From: JBFJKD01 sp038106145
GTDB taxonomy: Bacteria; Pseudomonadota; Gammaproteobacteria; Pseudomonadales; Porticoccaceae
Direction of reading: 5' to 3'
Length of the DNA stretch: 64,000 bases
Assembly: GCA_038106145.1 (NCBI GenBank)
Contig: JAYODD010000009.1
Span: 54,775-118,774, forward strand
Shown here: positions 51,882 through 59,814 of the stretch, in pieces
Numbering within the stretch: position 1 is the first letter of the stretch
Layout of the letters: each line of letters opens with the position of its first letter
The notes under the pieces: model-generated
What the model was told of the DNA's origin: nothing
The model's input: the letters and a program-made list of their open reading frames with translations, nothing else
Database searches by the model: none
Made by a program: the position numbers and the translations under genes

Positions 51882-53051
51882 TCAGAGGACCCGTACGCGA
51901 ATGACGCCCGGCACCTGCTGAATTGCTGCCACAATATCCGCCGCCACCGCTTCTTCCACGTCAATAATATTGTAAGCGATATCCTCGCGGCTCTTGTTCA
52001 CCAGGTCGAGGACGTTGTTGTTGCGCTCCGCAAGAATTGCCAACACATTACCCAGCACCTTGGGCACATTGGCGTTGCTGACCGTAATGCGGTGACCGCC
52101 ATTGCGTGCCATGGCCGTTGGCGGAAAATTCACCGAGTTTTTGATATTTCCGTTTTCCAGAAAATCCATTAACTGGTCGGCGGCCATGACCGCGCAGTTT
52201 TCCTCGGCCTCCCGCGTACTGGCGCCGATATGCGGCATCAGCAACACATTCTTTCTACCCAACAATGACGGCTCTGGAAAATCGCTGATATAGCCACCGA
52301 TGCGGCCCTTATCCAGCGCCGCGAGTAATGCCGGTACCTCAACCACCGCTTCCCGCGCGAAATTAAGTAGCTTGGCGCCCGGACGCATATGCCCAAGGGC
52401 CTCGGCGTTTATCATGTGCCGGGTACTCTCGATAGCCGGCACGTGCAGGGTCACAAAGTCCGAACGGGCCAGCAGGCTCTGCAGGTTATCCATTTTTTCC
52501 ACCCGGCTGGACAGGCGCCAGGCCGCTTCCACGGAAATGGCCGGATCAAACCCCACCACCTTCATGCCCAGTTCTAATGCCATATTGGCAACAATCGCGC
52601 CGATCGCACCGAGGCCAACCACGCCCAGGGTTTTATCGAACAGTTCCGAACCAGCGAAACGTTTTTTCTCTTGCTCCAGTAACGCGGACATCTCCTGCGC
52701 GTTGTCGATATTCGTCAATGTCTGTACATAGTTGATGCCGCCAATAATATCGCGACAACCGAGCAACAGCGCCACCGCCACCAGTTCCTTGACCGCGTTG
52801 GCGTTGGCGCCAGGGGTATTAAATACCACCACCCCCGCCTGGGAACATTTCGCCAGGGGAATATTGTTAGTGCCGGCGCCGGCCCGGCCAATCGCCACCA
52901 CACTGGCGGCGAGAGGTTCTTCGTGCAGGTTGTGGCTGCGCAATAACACCGCGTCGGGGTTGGTGAATTCGCTGGCAATTTCGTAGCGATCGCGGGGAAA
53001 GCGGTCGAGTCCGCGACTGGAAATCTGGTTGTAGGTGCGTACTTTGAACAT
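51882..53051 (-). CDS. serA: Phosphoglycerate dehydrogenase, second type
   Basis: A 389-residue D-isomer 2-hydroxyacid dehydrogenase. It has AIGRAGAGTNNIPLAKC, the NAD motif VVGLGAIGAIVANMALELG, LHVPAIESTRHMINAE, LNFAREAVV, the catalytic His in MPHIGASTREAEENCA, and a C-terminal ACT-like domain (HRITVSNANVPKVLGNVLAILAE). It is shorter than, and different from, the serA at the left edge; NFAREAVV in place of NxxRG is a feature of this group. ATG 53051 is used; a TTG at 53063 is in frame. It pairs with the serC-like gene upstream (53 bp gap) for serine synthesis. Confidence 0.88.
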   Translation of the reverse strand: MFKVRTYNQISSRGLDRFPRDRYEIASEFTNPDAVLLRSHNLHEEPLAASVVAIGRAGAGTNNIPLAKCSQAGVVVFNTPGANANAVKELVAVALLLGCRDIIGGINYVQTLTNIDNAQEMSALLEQEKKRFAGSELFDKTLGVVGLGAIGAIVANMALELGMKVVGFDPAISVEAAWRLSSRVEKMDNLQSLLARSDFVTLHVPAIESTRHMINAEALGHMRPGAKLLNFAREAVVEVPALLAALDKGRIGGYISDFPEPSLLGRKNVLLMPHIGASTREAEENCAVMAADQLMDFLENGNIKNSVNFPPTAMARNGGHRITVSNANVPKVLGNVLAILAERNNNVLDLVNKSREDIAYNIIDVEEAVAADIVAAIQQVPGVIRVRVL

Positions 53052-53103
53052 GGTCGTTTCCAATTGACTGGCCAGAGAAAAACTGGCGATAGAAAATAAA
53101 CGG

Positions 53104-54216
53104 CTATTTGACCTGCTGATAGGCCCAGTCCAGCCACGGCATCAACGCTTCGAGATCCCGTTGCTCGACGCTCGCCCCGCACCAGATGCGCAAACCCGCC
53201 GGGGCATCCCGGTAGGCGCCGATGTCGTAGGCCACACCCTCGGTGTCGAGTAATTTGGCCATCTGTTTAACCCGCTCTTCGGTCAGGTCGAGAATAAGGC
53301 ACACGCTGGTGTTGGAACGAATGGATTGGTCCGCCGCCAGAAATCGAATCCAGTCGCGGGTCTCGACAAACTGTTCCAGCACCGCCAGATTGTCCAGGGA
53401 TTTTTCGATAGTGGCTTCCACACCCCCGAGGGATTTTACCCAGCCGAGGGCATCCAGATAATCGGCGACGCACAGCATGGACGGCGTGTTGATGGTTTCT
53501 CCGCGAAACACCCCTTCGAGCAGCTTGCCATTTTTGGTCATGCGAAAAATTTTCGGCAGCGGCCAGGGTGGCGTGTAACTTTCCAGGCGCTCAACCGCTC
53601 GCGGACTCAGTATCAACATCCCATGTGCACCTTCACCGCCGAGCACTTTCTGCCAGCTAAAAGTCACCACATCCAGTTTGAGCCAGGGCAGCGCCATGGC
53701 AAACACCGCCGAGGTGGCGTCGCAGATGGTTAAACCCGCCCGGTCATCGCGAATCCAGTCGCCAGTGGGAACCTTCACGCCGGAAGTCGTGCCATTCCAG
53801 GTAAATACCGTATCGTGATCCGGGTTGGCCACCGACAGGTCGGGCAGCTGGCCGTAATCCGCCCGGTAAACATGCACGTTTTCCAGGCGCAATTGTTTGG
53901 TGATGTCGCTTACCCAGCCATCGCCAAAGGATTCCCAGGCGAAAACGTCCACCGGCCGCGGACCCAACAGCGACCACAAGGCCATTTCCATGGCTCCCGT
54001 ATCGGAGGCGGGCACTACGCCGACCCGATAGCCCGCGGGCAAACCCAGTAGTTCAGCGGTTTCGTCACAGGCTTTTTGCAGGGCCAGCTTACCAATGGCG
54101 GAGCGGTGGGAGCGGCCCAATGTGGTGATATCCAGCGCGCCGAGATCATAGCCAGGGCGTTTGCTACAGGGGCCCGATGAAAAATTGGGATTCTCCGGCC
54201 TCAATGTCGGTTTCAT
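53104..54216 (-). CDS. serC: Phosphoserine aminotransferase (Methanosarcina/alphaproteobacterial type)
   Basis: A 370-residue class V PLP aminotransferase. It starts MKPTLRPENPNFSSGPCSKRPGY and has GRSHRSAIGKLALQKA, GVVPASDTGAMEMALWSLLG, VFTWNGTTSGVK, ICDATSAVFAM and the PLP lysine in VVTFSWQKVLGGEGAHGML (about residue 198). The NFSSGPCSKRPG start and SWQK motif belong to the less common SerC lineage rather than E. coli SerC. It converts 3-phosphohydroxypyruvate to phosphoserine. ATG 54216 is used. It is upstream of serA in a two-gene leftward operon. Confidence 0.88.
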   Translation of the reverse strand: MKPTLRPENPNFSSGPCSKRPGYDLGALDITTLGRSHRSAIGKLALQKACDETAELLGLPAGYRVGVVPASDTGAMEMALWSLLGPRPVDVFAWESFGDGWVSDITKQLRLENVHVYRADYGQLPDLSVANPDHDTVFTWNGTTSGVKVPTGDWIRDDRAGLTICDATSAVFAMALPWLKLDVVTFSWQKVLGGEGAHGMLILSPRAVERLESYTPPWPLPKIFRMTKNGKLLEGVFRGETINTPSMLCVADYLDALGWVKSLGGVEATIEKSLDNLAVLEQFVETRDWIRFLAADQSIRSNTSVCLILDLTEERVKQMAKLLDTEGVAYDIGAYRDAPAGLRIWCGASVEQRDLEALMPWLDWAYQQVK

Positions 54217-54361
54217 GGTGATCCTTGCGGGGGCGAATAAAAGAAAGGGTGGCAATTTTACTGGTGTCGCTCCAGCAAATAAAGGGATAGCCCGCGGTTA
54301 ATCCAAGCATTTTTCCAATACCTACGCCGCGGGGGGGCGTTACTGCTGACACCACAACGCC

Positions 54362-54388
54362 ACCGGCGGAACCTTCCTACCCGCCGGT
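54362..54388. promoter_or_regulatory. Strong inverted repeat in the serC / SDR divergent region
   Basis: ACCGGCGG - 11 bp - CCGCCGGT is a perfect 8-bp inverted repeat. A second one, GGCGTT (54336-54341) with AACGCC (54356-54361), lies directly beside it. Both are in the 266-bp region between the divergent starts at 54216 and 54483. There is no T tract, so an operator or leader hairpin is more likely than a terminator. Confidence 0.4.
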
Positions 54389-54482
54389 AGTATCGATCTT
54401 GCGGGCGAGTATAATTGGTCTCGATTGTGCGAACACCCGACACACACCCCTAACCCGCTGGTTAATCGGTAGCACCTGAACC

Positions 54483-55364
54483 ATGACGTCCAAAACCGGA
54501 TACCAATCCGCCTTCAGAGCGAATTTTTTTGCTGGCCAGACCATTGTCGTCACTGGCGGCGGGAGCGGCATCGGCCGCTGTACCGCCCACGAACTGGCCT
54601 CCCTTGGCGCCTTCGTGATACTGATCGGACGCAGCGTCGACAAGCTGCAAAAAGTTAGCGGTGAGTTACGCGAAGATGGTTTTGACAGTGCTTACTACGC
54701 GCTCGATATTCGCAACGGCGAAGACGTCGTCGCCACCGTCGCCGCCATTATCGAACGCCACGGCCGCATCGACGGACTGGTCAACAACGCCGGCGGGCAA
54801 TTCCCGGCACCCCTCAAGGATATTTCCGACAAGGGCTGGAACGCGGTAATTCGCAACAACCTCAACGGCGGCTTTAGCATGATGCGCGAGGTCTACAACC
54901 AGTGGATGGCGGAACACGGTGGCGCCATCGTCAATATCGCCGCCGTCATCGCCTTTGGCATGCCGAACATGGGGCATTCCGGCGCCGCGCGGGCGGGCAT
55001 GGTCAATCTTACCCAGACCGCCGCCCTGGAGTGGGCCCATTCCGGCGTCAGGGTCAACTGCCTGATACCCGGCTCCATCGCCTCCAGCGGTATGGCCACC
55101 TATCCGGAAGCATTCCAGCAACGGCTGAAAAAACGCAAACACGATATTCCCCTCAAGCGCCAGGGCCTGGAAGATGAAGTATCAGCGGGCATCGTGTTTT
55201 TGTTGTCGCCGGCGGCGGCCTATATTACCGGCACGGTTCTCAGCATCGATGGCGGCCTGCCCCTGGCCAAATCCATCTGGGAGGTTCCGGCGCACAACAA
55301 CTCCAAACCGTTCGAGGCGTTTCACCGCAGCGAAATCCCCGCGTTCCTGCTGAAAGACGACTGA
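54483..55364 (+). CDS. Short-chain dehydrogenase/reductase (enoyl/dienoyl-CoA reductase-like)
   Basis: A 293-residue SDR: VTGGGSGIGRCTAHELASLG, LIGRSVDKLQ (NADP preference), VNNAGGQFPAPLKDISDKGWNAVI, NIAAVIAFGMPNMGHSGAARAGM and a C-terminal GTVLSIDGGLPLAK followed by a 40-residue tail. The NNAGGQFP motif and absence of the catalytic Tyr (GHSGAARAG at the YxxxK position) are features of peroxisomal 2,4-dienoyl-CoA and trans-2-enoyl-CoA reductases. It is followed after 72 bp by an acyl-CoA dehydrogenase, fitting a role in unsaturated or branched acyl-CoA degradation. Confidence 0.85.
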   Translation: MTSKTGYQSAFRANFFAGQTIVVTGGGSGIGRCTAHELASLGAFVILIGRSVDKLQKVSGELREDGFDSAYYALDIRNGEDVVATVAAIIERHGRIDGLVNNAGGQFPAPLKDISDKGWNAVIRNNLNGGFSMMREVYNQWMAEHGGAIVNIAAVIAFGMPNMGHSGAARAGMVNLTQTAALEWAHSGVRVNCLIPGSIASSGMATYPEAFQQRLKKRKHDIPLKRQGLEDEVSAGIVFLLSPAAAYITGTVLSIDGGLPLAKSIWEVPAHNNSKPFEAFHRSEIPAFLLKDD

Positions 55365-55436
55365 CAGCGACTGGAACATAACCAACCACTCGCGCCGCTT
55401 CCCCGCGCCGCGCTCAACAACCCACAGGAATCGGGC

Positions 55437-56573
55437 ATGGATTTTACCTTTAGCGACGAACAGAACGCCCTGCGCGCGACAGTGCGTAAATTCTGCCAGG
55501 CCGAGATCGCACCCCTGGCCCGCGCCGCGGACGAAGCGGAGGAATTTCCCCGGGAGCTGTTTAAAAAGTGGGGCGATCTCGGCCTGCTCGGCGTGCGCTA
55601 CCCGGAAGCCGATGGCGGTTCCGGTTTCGACAAGGTGTCCGATTGCATCGTGCGGGAGGAAATGAGCCGGGTCAGCCAGGGTTTCGCCTCCGCCTGGTCG
55701 GCCCACAGCCACCTGGGTATCTGGCCGATCTGGCGCGCGGGCACCGCGCAACAAAAAAAGCGTTTTTTTACACCGGCCGTGAAGGGCGAAAAAATTGCTG
55801 GGTTTGCCCTCAGCGAGCCAGACGGCGGATCCAATATCCGCGCGCTGAAAACCACCGCTAAAAAGGTCGATGGTGGTTATCTGATCAACGGCAGCAAACT
55901 GTATATCACCAACTCCCCCATCGCACAGTTTTTGACCCTCGCCGCCCGCACCAAACCCGAAACCACCGCGGATGCGATCAGCCTGTTTGTGGTGGAATTA
56001 CCCGCCGCGGGCGTCACCATTTCCCGCCTGGAAAAAGAAGGTATCCGCGCCTCGGAAACCGGGCTGATTTACCTTGAAAACCTGTTTGTTCCCGACGACT
56101 GTTTGCTGGGCGGCGAGGAAGGCACCTACCCGATTATTCTCGAGTGCCTGTCGGAAAACCGGGTCGGCGTCGCCGCCAACTGCCTGGGCATGGCCAAGGG
56201 CGCGCTGGACGCGGCGCAGAAATATGCTCAGGAAAGGGTCGTGGGCAAACACACCATCGGCAAATTCCAGGCTATCGCCCACAAACTGGCAGATATGTCC
56301 GCGCAAATCGAAGCGGCCCAGTGGCTGGTGTATTACGGCGCCTGGCGGGTGGACCAGGGCACCCTCGACGGCCCCACCGCCGCCAAGGTTAAACTGATCG
56401 CCAGCGAAACCGCAGTTGCGGTGAGTGAGCAGGCCATCCGCATCCTCGGCGGCGCCGGCATCATGCGCGAGCACCCGGTGGGGCGCATACACCGGGACGC
56501 CCTGGTGTACGTTATTGGCGAGGGCACCAGTGAAATTCAGCGCAATATTATTGCCCGCAGCCTCGACCTGTAA
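55437..56573 (+). CDS. Acyl-CoA dehydrogenase
   Basis: A 378-residue medium/short-chain-type acyl-CoA dehydrogenase. It begins MDFTFSDEQNALRATVRKF and has GLLGVRYPEADGGSGFDKV, FALSEPDGGSNIRALKTTA (FAD/substrate loop), YITNSPIAQF, RVGVAANCLGMAKGALDAAQKYAQERVVGKHTIGKFQ, and the C-terminal IRILGGAGIMREHPVGRIHRDALVYVIGEGTSEIQ. The catalytic base region around EGTSEIQRN is intact. It transfers electrons to ETF. It is the second gene of the SDR-ACAD-LLM-hydrolase run. Confidence 0.92.
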   Translation: MDFTFSDEQNALRATVRKFCQAEIAPLARAADEAEEFPRELFKKWGDLGLLGVRYPEADGGSGFDKVSDCIVREEMSRVSQGFASAWSAHSHLGIWPIWRAGTAQQKKRFFTPAVKGEKIAGFALSEPDGGSNIRALKTTAKKVDGGYLINGSKLYITNSPIAQFLTLAARTKPETTADAISLFVVELPAAGVTISRLEKEGIRASETGLIYLENLFVPDDCLLGGEEGTYPIILECLSENRVGVAANCLGMAKGALDAAQKYAQERVVGKHTIGKFQAIAHKLADMSAQIEAAQWLVYYGAWRVDQGTLDGPTAAKVKLIASETAVAVSEQAIRILGGAGIMREHPVGRIHRDALVYVIGEGTSEIQRNIIARSLDL

Positions 56574-56583
56574 CGGACACTCG

Positions 56584-56778
56584 ATGGACTACCCGGAAAT
56601 AACCTGTTCCGTTGACCGTCTGGTGCGCCAGCGCCTGGGGACAGGACGGCAAGGGACGCCCTTGCCGATGGCTACGAGAACCTCGATACTTAACCCGATG
56701 CTGAAGATGCACCCCAATATGGCCTGGAATAACGCCCATTGGGTGTGGGTGCATACCATTGCGAAATCCGCAGAATAA
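56584..56778 (+). CDS. Possible small protein between acyl-CoA dehydrogenase and LLM genes
   Basis: A 64-codon frame starting ATG 56584, 10 bp after the acyl-CoA dehydrogenase stop. The product (MDYPEITCSVDRLVRQRLG...) has no recognised motif and no clear ribosome site, and it runs through the perfect hairpin at 56647-56667. It may not be translated; the 263-bp interval holds nothing else recognisable. Confidence 0.2.
   Translation: MDYPEITCSVDRLVRQRLGTGRQGTPLPMATRTSILNPMLKMHPNMAWNNAHWVWVHTIAKSAE
56647..56667. repeat. Perfect 9-bp hairpin, REP-like
   Basis: CGGCAAGGG-ACG-CCCTTGCCG is a perfect inverted repeat with a three-base loop, in the interval between the acyl-CoA dehydrogenase and LLM genes. 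No T tract follows on either strand, so it is not a standard terminator. It may be a dispersed palindromic element or an mRNA-stabilising hairpin. Confidence 0.5.
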
Positions 56779-56836
56779 TGTGCTGGCAACCCCCGGCGTG
56801 CCGTCAGCGCGATCACGATAGTCCCCGGAGGACCGC

Positions 56837-57841
56837 ATGAGAGTAGACAGCGAACTGCCGTTTGGTATCAACGGCATTCCAGAGAAAATTCGCGAGGTGG
56901 AAGCCGCCGGATTCAGCGGTGCCCTGACCCTCGAAACCGGTCACGACCCCTTTCTACCCCTCGTGCTGGCCGCCGAGCACAGCGAGAAGGTGGAACTGCT
57001 CACCGGCATCGCCGTCGCCTTCGCTCGCAACCCCCTCAACCTGGCAGCCATCGGCAACGATCTCAACGGCTACGCCCGGGGCCGCTTTATTATGGGTATC
57101 GGCTCGCAAATCCGTCCCCACATTGAAAATCGGTTTTCCATGCCCTGGTCCAAACCCGCCGCGCGCATGCGCGAGCTGATTCAGGCCATGCGCGCCATCT
57201 GGGCCAACTGGTACGATGGCGAGCCCCTGAATTTTCGCGGCGAGTTTTATCGCCACACCCTGATGACCCCGGTGTTTACTCCAACCCCCAGCGAATCCGG
57301 CCCGCCGCGGGTATTTCTCGCCGCCGTGGGGCCGCTGATGACCGAGGTCGCCGCCGACCTGTGCGAAGGCATGCTGGTGCACCCCCTGACCTCCGCCCAG
57401 TATCTGCGGGAACACACCTTGCCGGTGATTGCACAGGGCCTGGCCAGGCGCGGCCTGTCGCGCAAAGATTTCGAGCTGTCCTACCCGGTGTTTGTGGTAT
57501 CCGGACAAACCCAGGAAGCCTTCGACGAAAACAAAACCGCTATCAGGCAGCGCATCGCGTTTTACGCCTCCACCCCCGCCTATCGCCGGGTACTGGAAAC
57601 CCACGGCTGGGGCGATTTGCAACCGGAACTGACCCTGATGTCCAAACAGGGTCGCTGGGAAGCCATGGGGGAATTAATCAACGACGATATGCTCAATACC
57701 TTTGCTGTGGTTGGCGAGCCGGATACCATCATGCCTGCCATCAAGGCGCGCTACGCCGGGCTGGTGGATCGCGTCACCCTGTCGTTTAATTTTGTCGCCC
57801 CGGAACAACGGGCCGCGCTGATCAAACAACTGGTATCCTGA
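56837..57841 (+). CDS. LLM-class flavin-dependent oxidoreductase (TIGR03617-like)
   Basis: A 334-residue luciferase-like monooxygenase-fold protein. It begins MRVDSELPFGINGIPEKIREVEAAGFSGALTLETGHDPF and has GIAVAFARNPLNLAAIGNDLN, RGRFIMGIGSQIRPHIENRF, the LIQAMRAIWANWYDGEPLNFRGEFY stretch and VFLAAVGPLMTEVAADLCEGMLVHPLTS. This is the pattern of the TIGR03617 group, often annotated as F420-dependent. Whether this organism makes F420 is not shown; FMN is possible. A GGAGG ribosome site precedes ATG 56837. It lies between the acyl-CoA dehydrogenase and a metallo-hydrolase. Confidence 0.85.
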   Translation: MRVDSELPFGINGIPEKIREVEAAGFSGALTLETGHDPFLPLVLAAEHSEKVELLTGIAVAFARNPLNLAAIGNDLNGYARGRFIMGIGSQIRPHIENRFSMPWSKPAARMRELIQAMRAIWANWYDGEPLNFRGEFYRHTLMTPVFTPTPSESGPPRVFLAAVGPLMTEVAADLCEGMLVHPLTSAQYLREHTLPVIAQGLARRGLSRKDFELSYPVFVVSGQTQEAFDENKTAIRQRIAFYASTPAYRRVLETHGWGDLQPELTLMSKQGRWEAMGELINDDMLNTFAVVGEPDTIMPAIKARYAGLVDRVTLSFNFVAPEQRAALIKQLVS

Positions 57842-57903
57842 AGCTGGTAACCAGCCGCAGGGGCCACTGCCGATACCACGACACCGAACATCGAGGTGCT
57901 AGC

Positions 57904-58695
57904 ATGATCGTTAAACAAATCTGGACCGGCAACGACTATCGCAATTTTAATTACCTGATCGTGTGCCCGGAAAATGGCGAGGCGCTGGCCATTGACCCCC
58001 TGGCGCACCAAATGTGCCTCGACGTGGCCAGAGAAAATGGCTGGCAAATCACGCAGATCGTCAACACCCACGAACACTTCGACCACACCGGGGGCAACGC
58101 GGCCATCGTCGCGGCTACCGGCGCGAAAGTGCTGGCTCACAAAAATGCCGGCGGCAGCATTGCCGGCATGGATCGCGGGTTAAGCGCCGGGGATGTGATC
58201 AAGGTGGGCCGCACGGTGGAGCTGCTGGCGCTCGACACCCCCGGCCACACCATGTGCCACGTGTGCCTGTTGTCGCAAACCGACAACCCGGGCCTGTTCA
58301 GCGGGGACACCTTATTTAATGCGGGGGCGGGCAATTGCCACCACGGCGGTCATCCCGAAGAACTGTACCAGACCTTCGCCAACCAACTGGCGCAGCTGGA
58401 CGATAACACCAACGTCTATCCCGGCCACGACTACATCACCAACAACCTGGAATTTACCCTCGACCGGGAGCCGGACAACGCACAGGCCAAAGCCCTGCTG
58501 GCGAAAACCCGCGAGCAGGACCCCGCTTCTGCCCTGGTATCAACCCTTGCCCTGGAAAAAGAAATTAACGCGTTTTTTCGCCTGCACAGCCCCACCGTGA
58601 TCGCCCGCCTGCGGGAAGCATTTCCCGACCTGCCGGAGAACCCGGATCCGAAAACCGTGTTTCTCAAATTGCGCGAACTGCGTAATAGCTGGTAA
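57904..58695 (+). CDS. MBL-fold hydrolase, hydroxyacylglutathione-hydrolase-like
   Basis: A 263-residue metallo-beta-lactamase-fold hydrolase. It shows the metal-binding NTHEHFDHTGGN (about residues 54-65), DTPGHTMCH, LFSGDTLFNAGAGN with the bridging Asp, VYPGHDYITNNL, and a C-terminal helical domain with FLKLRELRN, as in glyoxalase II. It probably hydrolyses a thioester such as S-lactoylglutathione or an acyl-CoA. It follows the LLM gene after 62 bp as the last gene of the run; convergent with the amphi-Trp gene across a 188-bp region without a clear terminator. Confidence 0.87.
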   Translation: MIVKQIWTGNDYRNFNYLIVCPENGEALAIDPLAHQMCLDVARENGWQITQIVNTHEHFDHTGGNAAIVAATGAKVLAHKNAGGSIAGMDRGLSAGDVIKVGRTVELLALDTPGHTMCHVCLLSQTDNPGLFSGDTLFNAGAGNCHHGGHPEELYQTFANQLAQLDDNTNVYPGHDYITNNLEFTLDREPDNAQAKALLAKTREQDPASALVSTLALEKEINAFFRLHSPTVIARLREAFPDLPENPDPKTVFLKLRELRNSW

Positions 58696-58883
58696 ACAGG
58701 CGCCGAACATCAACACACAAATTTACTGGCGACCGATCCAGATTATTTTGCACGGGGGAGTAAATTAAACGGAGTAATCTGCGTGTAGACCGCTCTACTA
58801 CCAGCTTCTGGTCCCAGTTTCCAAAGGATAGAACCGGTACCCAAGCCGTATATAAGTCAAAACCCGTTGGTCGGTTTTTCCAG

Positions 58884-59108
58884 CTACACATTTTTCCATT
58901 TGATTTGAAACTCGATTTCTTCCGACGCGCCCTCCCGCTCGTGTTCGATGTTGAACGTGGCGCGCGCGGGCACATTGATCCTTTCCCCCGCTATTTGGAT
59001 CGTGAATTGCTCTTTCTTTTCCAGGCAATCGGCCAGACGCCGCAGCTTGGCGACAAATTGTGAAGTGGTATAGGTCTTTTCGATATCTCGTTGCTGCTTT
59101 TTAGCCAC
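58884..59108 (-). CDS. Amphi-Trp domain-containing small protein
   Basis: A 74-residue protein starting MAKKQQRDIEKTYTTSQFVAKLRRLADCLEKKEQFTIQIAGERINVP and ending EIEFQIKWKNV. This is the pattern of the small amphi-Trp domain family, in which an amphipathic helix is followed by a beta-strand with a conserved Trp near the end. Function is unknown. It is divergent from the DUF442 gene, with 199 bp between. Confidence 0.8.
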   Translation of the reverse strand: MAKKQQRDIEKTYTTSQFVAKLRRLADCLEKKEQFTIQIAGERINVPARATFNIEHEREGASEEIEFQIKWKNV

Positions 59109-59307
59109 GGTTTCGAACCTCTGCTTGGTGGGCCGGTTTTTTCGAGATGGGATGAAAGTGCCCCATCTGTGGTCTATAGTATGCTGTTGTTGTCGGCGGA
59201 AGAAAACCGGTCAAACACATCGAGTGCTGGCTGTTTGTTGCCGCAGGCTATCCGCAATCGTCCGACCAAGCCTTAGAGAATTTTTGTCACAATGCAGGGG
59301 ATAGACC

Positions 59308-59718
59308 ATGGATGTTAAAACACTCGACCAACAGGTGTCGGTTTCCGAACAAATAGCACTCGACGACCTGACCCGGCTGGCCGCGCAGGGCGTTCAGGTG
59401 CTGGTGTGTAATCGGCCGGATGGCGAGGCCCCAGAGCAGCTGGCGTTTTCGCAATTATCAGCAGCAGCCGAGAAGCTGGGTATGACCGCCGTACATATTC
59501 CTTTCAAGCCAGGGGAGATGACGGCGGCGCAGCGGGACGAATTTGTTGCCCTGTTGAACACAGACCAGAAAGTTCATGCCTTCTGCCGTACCGGCAATCG
59601 GTCGAGCATGTTATGGGCGGCGGCGCGCAAGGCGTCGGGTGCGGCGCCAGACGCTATTTTAAATCAGGCAAAAACGGCAGGATTCGACGTCAGCGCAGCA
59701 CTGGGTGGGTCGAAATAA
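59308..59718 (+). CDS. DUF442 / TIGR01244 sulfurtransferase-phosphatase-like protein
   Basis: A 136-residue protein with a dual-specificity-phosphatase-like fold. The active loop is AFCRTGNRSS (Cys93-Arg-Thr-Gly-Asn-Arg98), and VLVCNRPDGEAPEQ is the conserved early motif. This domain is the one fused or adjacent to persulfide dioxygenase and sulfide:quinone oxidoreductase in many Proteobacteria. Directly downstream (96 bp) is such an oxidoreductase. A role in sulfane-sulfur handling during sulfide oxidation is likely; the exact reaction is not settled. Confidence 0.85.
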   Translation: MDVKTLDQQVSVSEQIALDDLTRLAAQGVQVLVCNRPDGEAPEQLAFSQLSAAAEKLGMTAVHIPFKPGEMTAAQRDEFVALLNTDQKVHAFCRTGNRSSMLWAAARKASGAAPDAILNQAKTAGFDVSAALGGSK

Positions 59719-59814
59719 ATACCACTTAATGCGTGTGTGCGCTCTGACACTACCTATCTAACACTGCCCATCTAAATATGTGCCAGCGTAGCTGGCAAAC
59801 ACTGGAGGGATCTA

